A stretch of DNA of 64,000 nucleotides from Marivirga aurantiaca (GCF_016679925.1 NZ_JAEQBW010000010.1:1-64000), one strand, 5' to 3'; positions 24,816-34,760 are shown, numbered from the stretch's first letter. The notes: generated by a model from the sequence alone, not told the origin. Translations and numbers: made by a program.

Positions 24816-25715
24816 CTATTGAAAGTTTGAAGGTGCCAATATGTGTATAGCTGCCTTTTTGATTTCCACTTTTATCTCACTCACCTCACCCATCAGTTCA
24901 CCATCAATCTGAAGTAGCTCTTTTGTATGACACCGGATTTTGGCCGAGTTTGTTTTATAAATCTCCACAAAATCCGAATTATTGATATCTCCAAAAAAAG
25001 AGCTGAAAGTAAGTGAAACAAGGTCCCCCATGGGAATAGGCTTGAAAACAATCACCTCAAAAAATCCATCGTTCATGGAGCTGTCAGGATTAATAATAGC
25101 TCCGGTTCCGTAACTAGAAGCATTGGCAAATACAATCATTTCAGCAGTAACTTCAAACGACTGATCATTCAGTTCCACCGTAAAATCCGTTGCTTCCTTT
25201 TCGCTTAATGAATTAAAGAAAGATTTAGCATAGGCCAGTTTGCCACGTTCTCCATTATTCTCGAAATCCTGAATCATATTGGCATTAAAGCCCACATCGC
25301 TCAAGTGCAAAGAGATATGCTCATCATTGATCACCACCACATCCATAGGTTGGGGGGTGTTTTCCATCAGGATTAACAAACTGTCTTCAATATTTTCCGG
25401 TATATCCAGCTCATTGGCCAATCCATTGGCCGAACCTAGTGGAATAATTCCAAGGCTCACCTCGGTATCCAATAGTAGTTTGGCCAACAGATTAATAGTA
25501 CCATCACCTCCACAAGCCACCACTGTTTTGGGGTTGGAAATTGAAATTTTTTCCTTGATTTTTTCAGGATCATTTACCCCTGTTGTATATAAAATCGTAT
25601 ATTTCCTATTATGTGCATTACATGCCGAATCTATATTGCTTTCTAATGCTGATTTGTCGGTATTTCCTGATTTAGGATTAACGATAAACAAATAATCTAT
25701 TGGGCTCATATTCAA
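24816..25715 (-). CDS. Diacylglycerol kinase-like lipid kinase (DagK/YegS family)
   Basis: A 299-residue soluble lipid kinase. The N-terminal nucleotide domain shows FIVNPKSGN, VVACGGDGTINLLAKLL (the GGDGT ATP-binding loop) and IIPLGSANGLANELDIP; the C-terminal beta-sandwich ends near IDGELMG. The family phosphorylates diacylglycerol, ceramide, undecaprenol-like lipids or phosphatidylglycerol. An ATG at 25709 (MSPIDYLF) is an alternative start. It is divergent from the App1-type phosphatidate phosphatase gene with about 110 bp between. One enzyme makes and the other removes phosphatidate, suggesting a paired lipid-turnover function. Confidence 0.9.
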   Translation of the reverse strand: MNMSPIDYLFIVNPKSGNTDKSALESNIDSACNAHNRKYTILYTTGVNDPEKIKEKISISNPKTVVACGGDGTINLLAKLLLDTEVSLGIIPLGSANGLANELDIPENIEDSLLILMENTPQPMDVVVINDEHISLHLSDVGFNANMIQDFENNGERGKLAYAKSFFNSLSEKEATDFTVELNDQSFEVTAEMIVFANASSYGTGAIINPDSSMNDGFFEVIVFKPIPMGDLVSLTFSSFFGDINNSDFVEIYKTNSAKIRCHTKELLQIDGELMGEVSEIKVEIKKAAIHILAPSNFQ

Positions 25716-25823
25716 TTTTACAATTAAAAACTTAAAGTTATTCTACGCTCCATCAATATACGATTAGGACTCTTCCTTAAACGATTTCTAGGAATAATTT
25801 CACCTCCCACAATTATCCCCTAT

Positions 25824-26750
25824 ATGGGATATGGGAGTAGAGAAAGGATATACGTAAAAGGACAAGTTTTGGAGAACAGACCTGATATATTTTCTGAAGC
25901 AACAGATAAAAAAAGAAAGAATCTTAAAACAATGCTGGGAAGATACCTCAGTTCCCCAATTCCTGAAACTACTGTGAAAATCAAACTGAATGGGCAAAAT
26001 TATGAAACCATCAGTGACGAGCTAGGCTATTTTAGTGAATGGCTTTACCCTCCAAAACCCATTGATCCGGGCTGGCATCCTGTTTATTTTTCTATTTGTG
26101 ATGAAGAGGGCAAGGAACAATGTGTAAAACAGGGAGAATTCCTGATAGTTCGCTCTGACCCGCAGTTTGGGGTAATTTCTGATATTGACGATACCGTATT
26201 GGTATCACACGCCACACAAATGTTGCGGAAAATCAGGCTTATTCTCACTAAAAATGCTAAAACCCGACTACCATTTGAAGGTGTGGCCTACTTTTACCGG
26301 CAATTAGCCGCAAATGGGAATCCATTGTTTTATGTCAGTAGCAGTGAATGGAATTTATATGATTTTCTGGCAGATTTCTTCTCCATCAGAAATATCCCTA
26401 AAGGTCCTTTTCTGTTGCAGGAATATAAATCAGGAATCAGGGACCTTCTTTTCTCAGGTGGGGGAAGCCATCAGCATAAAATTGAGAAGATAGAGCGTTT
26501 GATGAACCTCTATCCTGACCTAAGTTTTATTTTAATTGGTGATAGTGGACAGCGAGACCCGGAAATATATCAAAAAGCTGTAGATAAATTTCCCGGCAGA
26601 GTGAAAGCAGTTTATATAAGAAAAATTGGAAAGAAAGATGAGTTTGAAGAAAAGACTATCCAATATTTCAGGGAAAAAGGAGTGGAATTGCTGATGATGG
26701 AAACTACTGAAGAGGCAGTTAACCATGCAAGGAAGCTGCGGTATATTTAG
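25824..26750 (+). CDS. App1-type phosphatidate phosphatase (DUF2183)
   Basis: A 308-residue protein with the App1 catalytic motif GVISDIDDTVLVSHAT (a DxDxT haloacid-dehalogenase loop, about residues 113-128), the conserved YVSSSEWNLYDFL and LIGDSGQRDPEIY. Yeast App1 dephosphorylates phosphatidate to diacylglycerol. No signal peptide is present from the ATG at 25824. However, the frame stays open for 28 codons upstream (from 25740) and encodes LFLKRFLGIISPPTIIPY joined to MGYGSRERIYVKG. IIPY-x-GYG is what I would expect at the family's N-terminus, but no ATG, GTG or TTG is found there. The true start is therefore unsettled. Confidence 0.85.
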   Translation: MGYGSRERIYVKGQVLENRPDIFSEATDKKRKNLKTMLGRYLSSPIPETTVKIKLNGQNYETISDELGYFSEWLYPPKPIDPGWHPVYFSICDEEGKEQCVKQGEFLIVRSDPQFGVISDIDDTVLVSHATQMLRKIRLILTKNAKTRLPFEGVAYFYRQLAANGNPLFYVSSSEWNLYDFLADFFSIRNIPKGPFLLQEYKSGIRDLLFSGGGSHQHKIEKIERLMNLYPDLSFILIGDSGQRDPEIYQKAVDKFPGRVKAVYIRKIGKKDEFEEKTIQYFREKGVELLMMETTEEAVNHARKLRYI

Positions 26751-26856
26751 GTGATAGGTTTTGATGTGTAGGAGTGATTATGTAAAAGTTAGGAGGTTGG
26801 CAAGGTTTCAGGTTTGCAGGTTATAGGATGATGAAGTTTTCACGTACATGATTCAC

Positions 26857-27984
26857 CTAAAAAACTTCACCGTGGGTTTGACGAATAATCCCACTTGCCA
26901 GTTTAGGGAATTTGCCCACAAAATTTACTGCCAGTCGGGAGCGAAAGGAATGGCCAAACAAGTTCTGTGTTTTTCTACCATACCAAAGTCGTTGTGAAAA
27001 ATGTCTTTGCCAGGTTTTCAAGTAGGTGCCTTCCACTTCTTCCCGCGTCCGGATATTGCCCTGATAGTATTCACTAACAGTATTTGCAGCTATAAAACCT
27101 GAATGAATAGCCATTGCCATCCCATTACCGCACAATGGAGTAATCAGGCCGGCTGTATCACCAGCCATTAACATGTGATTCTCTACCGTTTTCTTTTTCT
27201 CAAATGAAATTTCATTGATCACTTCCGGCTTTTCCCGTACAAAATCAGCATTTCCCAGGATATCCTTTAAATGTGGATTTTTGTATAAAACAGCTTTTTC
27301 CATTTCAGGGATAGAAGAATGGTTCTTCAGATTTTCCCTTCGGCTGAGGTAACAAATATTTAGCATTCCCTTTTCCACTTGGCTGACACCACAATAGCCT
27401 CCCGGGAAATTATACAAACCAATTAAGTGCTCGGGATAATCCAAAAAGGCATGGTATTTCACTCCCAGGAAAGGAGATTTCTTTTCAATAAAATTACGAT
27501 TGAAGGTTTTATCAAGCTTCGATCGTTTCCCATAAGCATTGATTACAAATTCTGCCTGAAGGCTTTCCCCCTTTTTAAGATCTACCTGAAAGCCCTCACC
27601 ATGAAATAGCACATCGGTTACTTCTGTTCCACAAAGTACTTCAACACCCAATAGCTTTGCTTTTTGATAAAGAAAATGATCCATCTCATAGCGACTAATG
27701 CCAAATCCTCCCAAAGGCAATTTTATTTCTGCTGTTTTTCCCTCAATATCAGACAACAAAAAACGCTTGAGTTGGGGAAGGGGAAACTCTTCAGGGAATA
27801 TATCCATACGTTGTAAAAAAGGTACCACCTCATTGGAAATATACTCTCCGCAGACACGATGAAAGGGATAATGCTTTTTTTCTATTAATGTGGCTTCCAC
27901 TCCATTCCTGGCCAGAGTAATGGCTGCTATCAAACCTGCCAATCCTCCTCCTACTATAATTACTTTTTGTTGACTATTTTTCAA
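26857..27984 (-). CDS. FAD-dependent oxidoreductase (geranylgeranyl reductase-like)
   Basis: A 375-residue flavoprotein. The N-terminal Rossmann motif VIIVGGGLAGLIAAITLARNG binds FAD, VCGEYIS resembles the CGE/CGD motif of geranylgeranyl reductases and related hydroxylases, and LMAGDTAGLITPLCGNGMAMA is the second FAD motif. Such enzymes act on polyprenyl or polyketide-derived pigments and lipids. In other Bacteroidota similar genes sit next to type III polyketide synthases, but none is here. The start is TTG at 27984, giving MKNSQQKVIIVGG; no ATG gives a complete Rossmann fold. It is a single-gene unit. Confidence 0.85.
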   Translation of the reverse strand: MKNSQQKVIIVGGGLAGLIAAITLARNGVEATLIEKKHYPFHRVCGEYISNEVVPFLQRMDIFPEEFPLPQLKRFLLSDIEGKTAEIKLPLGGFGISRYEMDHFLYQKAKLLGVEVLCGTEVTDVLFHGEGFQVDLKKGESLQAEFVINAYGKRSKLDKTFNRNFIEKKSPFLGVKYHAFLDYPEHLIGLYNFPGGYCGVSQVEKGMLNICYLSRRENLKNHSSIPEMEKAVLYKNPHLKDILGNADFVREKPEVINEISFEKKKTVENHMLMAGDTAGLITPLCGNGMAMAIHSGFIAANTVSEYYQGNIRTREEVEGTYLKTWQRHFSQRLWYGRKTQNLFGHSFRSRLAVNFVGKFPKLASGIIRQTHGEVF

Positions 27985-28116
27985 ACTATTATTTATTTTG
28001 CATGTATAAACACTAGAAGCCCCCGGTAGTTTAGCTTGTTTAATTGATAATTCTCATTAATACTACATCTTTCAGTAAAAGGTTTGTTTTAAAGGTCAGT
28101 GGACTGGAAAAATCAT

Positions 28117-28124
28117 TACCTTTG
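28117..28124 (+). promoter_or_regulatory. -7 element TACCTTTG of the RND-ileS-lspA unit
   Basis: TACCTTTGTGGC lies 16 bp above the ATG at 28141. It would fall inside the coding region if the GTG at 28099 were used, so it supports the ATG. The -33 region is not clear. Confidence 0.5.
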
Positions 28125-28140
28125 TGGCTTGTTTAAAAAT

Positions 28141-30579
28141 ATGTGGACAAAACTAGCTCATAACGTAATAAAATTCAGGCTTCCCCTCATTATTATCCTG
28201 GCTTTAATCACCATTTTCATGGGATACCGTGCCAAAAATATTGAGATGGATTATGACCTTGCTCAAATGGTTCCTGACACTGATGTTGATTTCATAGCAC
28301 TTAATAAATTTAAGGATTTATTTGGAGATGATGGAAATATATTAGCCATTGGAATAAAAGACAGCAGTCTTTATGAACCTCAAAATTTTGCCAGGCTTAA
28401 TTATCTGGCCCGTGCTATCAATGATGTAGAAGGTGTTACAAATGTTCTTTCCATAGCCAATTTACAGCAAATTCAAAAAAATACTGCTGAGCAGCGTTTT
28501 GAAATGAGGCCAATGATTGATGAGTTACCTGAAAATCAGGAAGAATTGGACAGCCTGCTTGGTAAAATAGTTGATGAAAAGTTTTACTCAGGCCAGTTAA
28601 TTAATCTCGAAACAGGAGCCACAGCGATTGTAATTTCTGTAGATGAAAAAGTGCTTAATTCGGCAGACAGGCAACGCCTGATGCAGGATATTATCCAGGT
28701 AGGTGATGCCTTTGCAGCAAAAACCAGCATAGAATTACATTATGCCGGATTACCATTCGTACGCTCAGTGATGATGGGCAAAGTTCGCCAGGAAATCATT
28801 AAATTACTGGTGCTTTCAGTTTTGGTAACAGCCTTTATCCTCCTGCTATTCTTCCGTTCCTGGGATGCTGTATTATTTCCGTTATTGGTTATTTTCTCCG
28901 TTGTTATCTGGTCCATGGGAACCCTGGATTTGCTGGGCTATAAAGTCACTATTCTAACGGGGCTTATTCCTACTATAATAGTTGTAATTGGTATACCCAA
29001 TAGCATTTACCTGCTCAATAAATACCATCAGGAATTTGATCAACATGGCAATAAAATAAAAGCCATTAGCACCATTATTCGGAAAATAGGAGTAGTTACT
29101 CTGATAACTAATTTTACCACAGCGGTAGGTTTTTTAGTATTGGCCGTTACCGATATCAAATTATTGAGGGAATTTGGAATAGTAGTTGGCATCAATATAT
29201 TTGCCACTTTTATTGTAAGTATCATTCTTATTCCAGCAGTTTTTTCCTACCTACCTAAGCCCGGAAGAAAGCAATTGAAGCATCTGAATTTCAAGATGAC
29301 TGACTTTATGGTAGTGTGGCTAAACAAAGTAGTTCACGGACACAGAACCAAAGTATATGTCACTACAGGTATAATCATTGTAGTCTCCTTTGTGGGTTTG
29401 TTTAAAATCAATTCCATAAGTTATATGATTGATGATTTGCCGGAGGATGGAAAAACAAAAACTGATTTACGCTTCTTTGAACAAAATTTTAGCGGGATCA
29501 TGCCTTTGGAGGTAGTTATCAATACTGGTAAGAAAAGAGGGATTGTCCAACTCAATACGCTTAGGAAAGTAGAGGAATTTGAGCAATTTCTGGATAGCAT
29601 TCCCGCTATCAGTCAGCCGGTTTCTATCGTAAGTATGATAAAATCAGCCAGACAAGCCTATTATAATAACAACCCGGCATTTTACAGTTTGCCCAGCCAA
29701 AGGGACTATGGTTTTATTATGCGTTATCTTAAACAAGAAGAAGGGCAGCAGGATGTGATGAGCAATTTTACTGATGAAGATCTTCAAAAGATGAGAATCT
29801 CCTTAAAAGTAGCTGATATTGGTTCCGATAAAATGGATGTGCTGTTGGAGGATGTGATTAAACCCAGAATGACTCAAATATTTGAAAACACGGATTTTGA
29901 AATCACTATTACAGGAACTACACCTATCTTTATTAAAGGCAACAGGTATTTGGTGGAAAACCTGAGGTTAAGTTTATTGGTAGCCTTTACAGTGATTGCT
30001 TTTGTAATGGGGCTACTATTCTCCAACCTCCGGATGATCATCATTTCCCTGGTTCCAAATATGATTCCGCTGATCATTACAGCAGGAGTAATGGGTTATT
30101 TTGGTGTTCCACTAAAGCCAAGTACAGCTCTTATTTTCAGTATTGCTTTCGGTATATCTGTAGATGATACCATCCACTTCCTGGCCAAATACAGACAGGA
30201 GCTATTTGCCAACAACTTTTTTGTACCAATAGCTGTGACAAAAACATTGAAAGAAACAGGTAAAAGCATGATCTACACCTCCATTGTGCTTTTCGCAGGA
30301 TTTATCGTTTTTGTCGCTTCTGATTTTGGTGGCACAGTAGCCCTTGGTTTCTTAACCTCCGCCACTTTATTGGTGGCAATGCTCACAAATTTGATAGTTT
30401 TGCCATCACTTTTACTTACTTTTGATGATGGTAAAAGAAGGAAAGATGTACATCCAATCATTGAGCAATACGATGACAATTTCTATGTGGCGTCTGATGA
30501 TGAAGAAATAGATTTAAAAAAGATAAGCAAAGCAAACAGAACTTCAAGTGATGGAGACTCTGAAGAAAAAAATACATAA
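28141..30579 (+). CDS. RND/MMPL family transporter (HAE3-like)
   Basis: A membrane exporter of 812 residues with two homologous halves, each of six transmembrane helices and a large periplasmic loop. The halves show VTAFILLLFFRSWDAVLFPLLVIFSVV and AFVMGLLFSNLRMIIISLVPNMIPLII, and each has a charged motif IPNSIYLLNKYHQE / VDDTIHFLAKYRQE in its fourth-helix region. The family includes hopanoid, lipid and hydrophobe exporters. The C-terminus is acidic and cytoplasmic. There are no membrane-fusion or outer-membrane partners nearby. The gene runs straight into ileS (4-bp gap), an unusual pairing. Confidence 0.92.
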   Translation: MWTKLAHNVIKFRLPLIIILALITIFMGYRAKNIEMDYDLAQMVPDTDVDFIALNKFKDLFGDDGNILAIGIKDSSLYEPQNFARLNYLARAINDVEGVTNVLSIANLQQIQKNTAEQRFEMRPMIDELPENQEELDSLLGKIVDEKFYSGQLINLETGATAIVISVDEKVLNSADRQRLMQDIIQVGDAFAAKTSIELHYAGLPFVRSVMMGKVRQEIIKLLVLSVLVTAFILLLFFRSWDAVLFPLLVIFSVVIWSMGTLDLLGYKVTILTGLIPTIIVVIGIPNSIYLLNKYHQEFDQHGNKIKAISTIIRKIGVVTLITNFTTAVGFLVLAVTDIKLLREFGIVVGINIFATFIVSIILIPAVFSYLPKPGRKQLKHLNFKMTDFMVVWLNKVVHGHRTKVYVTTGIIIVVSFVGLFKINSISYMIDDLPEDGKTKTDLRFFEQNFSGIMPLEVVINTGKKRGIVQLNTLRKVEEFEQFLDSIPAISQPVSIVSMIKSARQAYYNNNPAFYSLPSQRDYGFIMRYLKQEEGQQDVMSNFTDEDLQKMRISLKVADIGSDKMDVLLEDVIKPRMTQIFENTDFEITITGTTPIFIKGNRYLVENLRLSLLVAFTVIAFVMGLLFSNLRMIIISLVPNMIPLIITAGVMGYFGVPLKPSTALIFSIAFGISVDDTIHFLAKYRQELFANNFFVPIAVTKTLKETGKSMIYTSIVLFAGFIVFVASDFGGTVALGFLTSATLLVAMLTNLIVLPSLLLTFDDGKRRKDVHPIIEQYDDNFYVASDDEEIDLKKISKANRTSSDGDSEEKNT

Positions 30580-30583
30580 TACA

Positions 30584-33500
30584 ATGGGTCAATACAAAGA
30601 GTACAAAAACCTTGACTATGCCGAGCTGGCAGATAATATATTAACATATTGGAAAGAAAATAATGTCTTCCAACAATCCATTGACACTCGTTCGGGAAAT
30701 CCAACTTTCACTTTTTATGAAGGGCCACCATCGGCCAATGGCACCCCAGGCATTCATCATGTAATGGCCCGAACTGTTAAGGATATTTTTTGCCGTTACA
30801 AAACCTTGAAAGGCTTTCAGGTAAAAAGAAAAGGTGGATGGGATACCCATGGTCTGCCTGTAGAATTGCAGGTTGAAAAAGAATTGGGAATTACCAAAGA
30901 AGATATTGGCAAGAAAATATCCGTAGAAGAATATAATCAGAAGTGCCGTGAAGCGGTAATGAAGTTCAAAGGTGAATGGGATGACCTGACCGTGAAAATG
31001 GGATATTGGGTTGACTTAGATAACCCCTACGTTACTTTTGAGCGCGACTATATGGAGACTGTGTGGCATTTGCTCAAGAAGTTCTACGACAAAGGCCTCT
31101 TATATAAAGGCTACACTGTGCAGCCATTTTCACCCTGCGCTGGTACAGGCTTAAGTTCTCATGAATTGAACCAACCCGGTACTTATCGAGATGTGAAAGA
31201 CACTTCTGTCACCTCACAATTTAAGGTTAAGAAAGACCCCGGATCATCCTTTCTATTTGAAGAGGAAAATGAGGATGTTCGCCTTTTGGCATGGACTACG
31301 ACTCCATGGACTTTGCCATCCAACTGTGCATTGGCTATTGGGGAGAAAATAGATTATGTAAAAGTAAAAACATTTAATCCATATACATATAAACCTGTAT
31401 CTGTCATTCTTGCAAAAGCATTGATGGGCAAACACTTTTCTGATAAAGCCAGGGATGTAGCAATTTCCGATTATACACAAGGTGACAAATTAATACCTTT
31501 TGAAATCAAGCAAAACTTTAAAGGAAACGATTTAGTAGGAATCCGCTATGAGCAGTTGATGCCCTATGTAACTAATGAGAATTTAGAAAAAAATGCTTTC
31601 CGGGTGATTCCGGGTGATTTTGTAACTACGGAAGATGGTACCGGTATTGTTCATACGGCTTCTGTTTTCGGAGCAGACGATTTCCGTGTAGCAAAGCAAA
31701 ATAATGTGCCTGCCGTAATGGTTAAAGATGAATTAGGGCAGGATGTTCCTTTGGTAGACAAGCAGGGAAGGTTTGTGGAAGAAGTCACTGATTTTGCAGG
31801 GAAATATGTAAAAGAAGAATATTATGATGATGCCACAAGAGCCAATCCTGATTTCAAACCAACTGATGTGCTTATTGCCATCAAACTGAAAGAGGACAAT
31901 AAAGCATTTAAAGTAGAAAAATACGAGCACTCATACCCTCACTGCTGGAGAACAGATAAACCTATTCTTTATTATCCACTGGATTCCTGGTTTATCAAAA
32001 CTACAGCCATGAAAGACCGCCTGGTAGAGCTGAACAAAACCATTAACTGGAAACCTGCTTCAACAGGAGAAGGCCGTTTTGGTAATTGGCTGGAAAACCT
32101 GGTGGACTGGAATTTGAGCCGCTCGAGATATTGGGGAACTCCATTGCCCATTTGGGTAACTGAAGACAGAACTGAGATGAAATGTATCGGTTCTATGGCG
32201 GAATTGCGGGAAGAAGTAGCAAAATCAGTGACTGCAGGATTTATGCAAGCTGAGCTACCAGAAGATTTTGATTTGCATCGTCCGTATGTGGATGATGTAT
32301 TTTTAGTAAGTGCCTCAGGACAGAAAATGACACGCGAGGCTGATTTGATAGATGTTTGGTTCGATTCAGGAGCTATGCCTTATGCGCAATGGCATTATCC
32401 ATTCGAGAACCAGGAAGAATTTGACAAGAATTATCCTGCTGATTTTATTGCAGAAGGAGTTGACCAAACAAGAGGCTGGTTTTTCACCTTGCACGCCATA
32501 TCAGGGATGCTTTTTGATAAAGTAGCCTTTAAAAATGTAATTGCCAATGGTTTGGTGTTGGATAAAGATGGAAATAAAATGTCCAAACGTTGGGGCAATG
32601 CGATCAATCCTTTTGAAACACTATCGAAATATGGCCCGGATGCTACACGTTGGTACATGATCAGCAATGCTAATCCATGGGACAATTTAAAGTTCAATGT
32701 TCAGGGAGTAGAAGAAGTACAGAGAAAGTTCTTCGGTACGCTACAAAACACTTATAACTTCTTTGCATTATACGCCAATTTGGATGGTTTTACCTTTGAA
32801 GGAGATTACATCCCTTTAAATAAAAGAACAGAAAGTGACCGCTGGATTTTATCAAAACTAAATTCGCTGATCAAGGCTGTGAATGAAGCTTATGATCAAT
32901 ACGAACCTACAAGAGCTGCACGATTGATCCAGGAGTTTGTTTCAGGCGATTTGAGTAACTGGTATGTACGCCTGAACAGAAAGAGATTCTGGAAAGGAGA
33001 GTACAATGAAGATAAGAAAGCTGCCTACCAGTCCCTTTATGAGTGCCTGGAGAAAATAGCTATTATTTCTTCCCCAATTGCTCCTTTTTATACTGACCAG
33101 TTATTTCAGGACCTGAATAAGGTGAGCAAAAAGGATCAGTCGCTATCGGTTCATTTAGTGGATTTTCCGCAAGAAAACGAGCAAGTAATTGATCGCTCTT
33201 TAGAAGAAAGAATGTCCCTGGCCCAGCAAATCAGCTCTTTGACCCATTCCATCAGGAAAATTCAGAAAATAAAAGTAAGACAGCCTTTACGGAAAATTTT
33301 AGTGCCAGTATTTAATGAACATACCAAAAAACAAATACAAGCTGTAGAGGATCTGATTGCTTCTGAGGTAAATGTGAAAGCGGTAGAATATATTGATGAT
33401 GCTTCGGGGGTTTTAGTAAAAAACGTGAAACCAAATTTCAGGAAATTAGGGCAGCATTTTGGCCCAAAAATGAAATTGGTAGCCAACATCATCAACGAAT

Positions 33501-33937
33501 GGGGCAAGGAAGAAATAGCCACTATCGAGAAAAACGGCCAGATAGAAATTACACTTGAAGGTGAGAGCATCAACCTTTTGTTAGAAGATGTTGAAATCAC
33601 TTCAAAAGATATCCCGGGCTGGTCAGTAGCTACCGAAGGAGGACTTACTGTCGCTTTAGATATCAATATTGATGATGAGTTGAAGAAAGAAGGAATAGCC
33701 CGTGATTTAGTAAACCGTATTCAAAATTTAAGAAAAGACCAAAGTTTAGAGGTGCAGGATAAAATCCATATTGCAGTGGAAAAAGGAGATTCTTTGGTAG
33801 AAGAAGCTATTCATCAGAACAAAGCCTATATTTGTGAAGAAACTCAGGCACTTTCGCTAGATTTGAAAGAGCAAGTAGCAAATAGTACAACTTTAGAAAT
33901 TGATGATTTAAAAATTAATATATCTATTTCCTTATAA
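30584..33937 (+). CDS. ileS: Isoleucyl-tRNA synthetase (long, eukaryote-like type)
   Basis: Charges tRNA-Ile. The 1117-residue class I synthetase has the HIGH-region variant PPSANGTPGIHHVMART (about residue 45) and the KMSKR loop in GNKMSKRWGNAINPFE. A CP1 editing domain lies between them (WTTTPWTLPSN; TGIVHTASVFGADDF). The anticodon and long C-terminal domains lack the four zinc cysteines at the very end of the E. coli enzyme. The GTPxxHH form and length place it in the type-2 clade shared with eukaryotes, several members of which resist mupirocin. ATG at 30584 is 4 bp after the RND stop; a GTG at 30548 would overlap that gene. Confidence 0.97.
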   Translation: MGQYKEYKNLDYAELADNILTYWKENNVFQQSIDTRSGNPTFTFYEGPPSANGTPGIHHVMARTVKDIFCRYKTLKGFQVKRKGGWDTHGLPVELQVEKELGITKEDIGKKISVEEYNQKCREAVMKFKGEWDDLTVKMGYWVDLDNPYVTFERDYMETVWHLLKKFYDKGLLYKGYTVQPFSPCAGTGLSSHELNQPGTYRDVKDTSVTSQFKVKKDPGSSFLFEEENEDVRLLAWTTTPWTLPSNCALAIGEKIDYVKVKTFNPYTYKPVSVILAKALMGKHFSDKARDVAISDYTQGDKLIPFEIKQNFKGNDLVGIRYEQLMPYVTNENLEKNAFRVIPGDFVTTEDGTGIVHTASVFGADDFRVAKQNNVPAVMVKDELGQDVPLVDKQGRFVEEVTDFAGKYVKEEYYDDATRANPDFKPTDVLIAIKLKEDNKAFKVEKYEHSYPHCWRTDKPILYYPLDSWFIKTTAMKDRLVELNKTINWKPASTGEGRFGNWLENLVDWNLSRSRYWGTPLPIWVTEDRTEMKCIGSMAELREEVAKSVTAGFMQAELPEDFDLHRPYVDDVFLVSASGQKMTREADLIDVWFDSGAMPYAQWHYPFENQEEFDKNYPADFIAEGVDQTRGWFFTLHAISGMLFDKVAFKNVIANGLVLDKDGNKMSKRWGNAINPFETLSKYGPDATRWYMISNANPWDNLKFNVQGVEEVQRKFFGTLQNTYNFFALYANLDGFTFEGDYIPLNKRTESDRWILSKLNSLIKAVNEAYDQYEPTRAARLIQEFVSGDLSNWYVRLNRKRFWKGEYNEDKKAAYQSLYECLEKIAIISSPIAPFYTDQLFQDLNKVSKKDQSLSVHLVDFPQENEQVIDRSLEERMSLAQQISSLTHSIRKIQKIKVRQPLRKILVPVFNEHTKKQIQAVEDLIASEVNVKAVEYIDDASGVLVKNVKPNFRKLGQHFGPKMKLVANIINEWGKEEIATIEKNGQIEITLEGESINLLLEDVEITSKDIPGWSVATEGGLTVALDINIDDELKKEGIARDLVNRIQNLRKDQSLEVQDKIHIAVEKGDSLVEEAIHQNKAYICEETQALSLDLKEQVANSTTLEIDDLKINISISL

Positions 33938-33949
33938 AACCCATACCCT

Positions 33950-34546
33950 GTGAAATATTCAAAGTACTTTTTCCTTACCATTGCGATCATTATACTTGAT
34001 CAGGCTGTAAAATTGTTTGTGCACTTTAATATGGAATTAGGGTCAGCAGGACAAATTCCCGTTTTTGGTGATTGGTTTAAATTATACTATACCCTTAACC
34101 CGGGAATGGCTTTTGGAATGCAATTTGGGTCTGACTATGGGAAATTGGGATTGACTCTATTTCGCTTGATAGCAATGGTTTTCATTGCCTATTATTTATA
34201 TAAATTGGCCAAAGACAAAACCCATCCTGGAGTATTGTGGAGTATGGCTTTGATACTGGGCGGAGCAATAGGTAATGTGATAGACAGTACTTTTTATGGT
34301 GTTTTCCTAGATAACGCTCCATATGATGCCATCACACCATGGTTTCATGGGCAGGTAGTCGATATGTTTTATCTGGATATCTGGGAAGGCCGTGTAGCAG
34401 AATGGGTGCCATTTTGGGGTGGGGATTATCTTTCTTTATGGCCTATTTTCAATATTGCAGATGCTGCCATTTTTACCGGGGTGGCTATTATTCTCGTTTT
34501 TCAAAAGAGATTTTTTAGTGCAATGAAGCAGGAAGCCAAAGCCTAG
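33950..34546 (+). CDS. lspA: Lipoprotein signal peptidase (signal peptidase II)
   Basis: Inner-membrane aspartyl protease removing signal peptides from prolipoproteins. The 198-residue protein has four transmembrane segments and conserved blocks YTLNPGMAFGM, LGGAIGNVIDSTFYGVFLD and FNIADAAIFTGV, with catalytic Asp residues in GNVID and NIAD. It is longer than the ~165 residues of E. coli because of a roughly 40-residue periplasmic loop (FLDNAPYDAITPWFHGQVVD and onward) typical of this phylum. The start is GTG at 33950. It follows ileS by 12 bp, the classical ileS-lspA pairing. Confidence 0.96.
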   Translation: MKYSKYFFLTIAIIILDQAVKLFVHFNMELGSAGQIPVFGDWFKLYYTLNPGMAFGMQFGSDYGKLGLTLFRLIAMVFIAYYLYKLAKDKTHPGVLWSMALILGGAIGNVIDSTFYGVFLDNAPYDAITPWFHGQVVDMFYLDIWEGRVAEWVPFWGGDYLSLWPIFNIADAAIFTGVAIILVFQKRFFSAMKQEAKA

Positions 34547-34734
34547 TTTCTCATTTATTCAGGTCAAACTTTTTTGCAGCTTCCCCATTCCGGAAGATTG
34601 ATCAACAACAATCATCTACTTATTACTTAGTTTTTATAGGACGGTAATCTTAAATATTATTGGAATCGGGTTAACCTAACCCAAGGATATTTAACACTAC
34701 TCTTTAAAATAAATAGCCGGCCCTACGCAAAGAA

Positions 34735-34760
34735 AAAGGCCCGAAAAATTCCGGGCCTTT
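34735..34760 (-). terminator. Terminator of the subtilase gene
   Basis: AAAGGCCCG and CGGGCCTTT form a 9-bp stem; on the minus strand the tail is TTTTTCTTT. It lies 25 bp below the stop of the subtilase gene. The remaining DNA between lspA and this site (34547-34734) holds no recognised feature. Confidence 0.75.

Noticed and set aside
26760-26830. Loose AGGTTTCAGGTTTGCAGGTT-like run between the App1 and flavoprotein genes
   Set aside because: Too short and irregular to call a repeat array from one occurrence.
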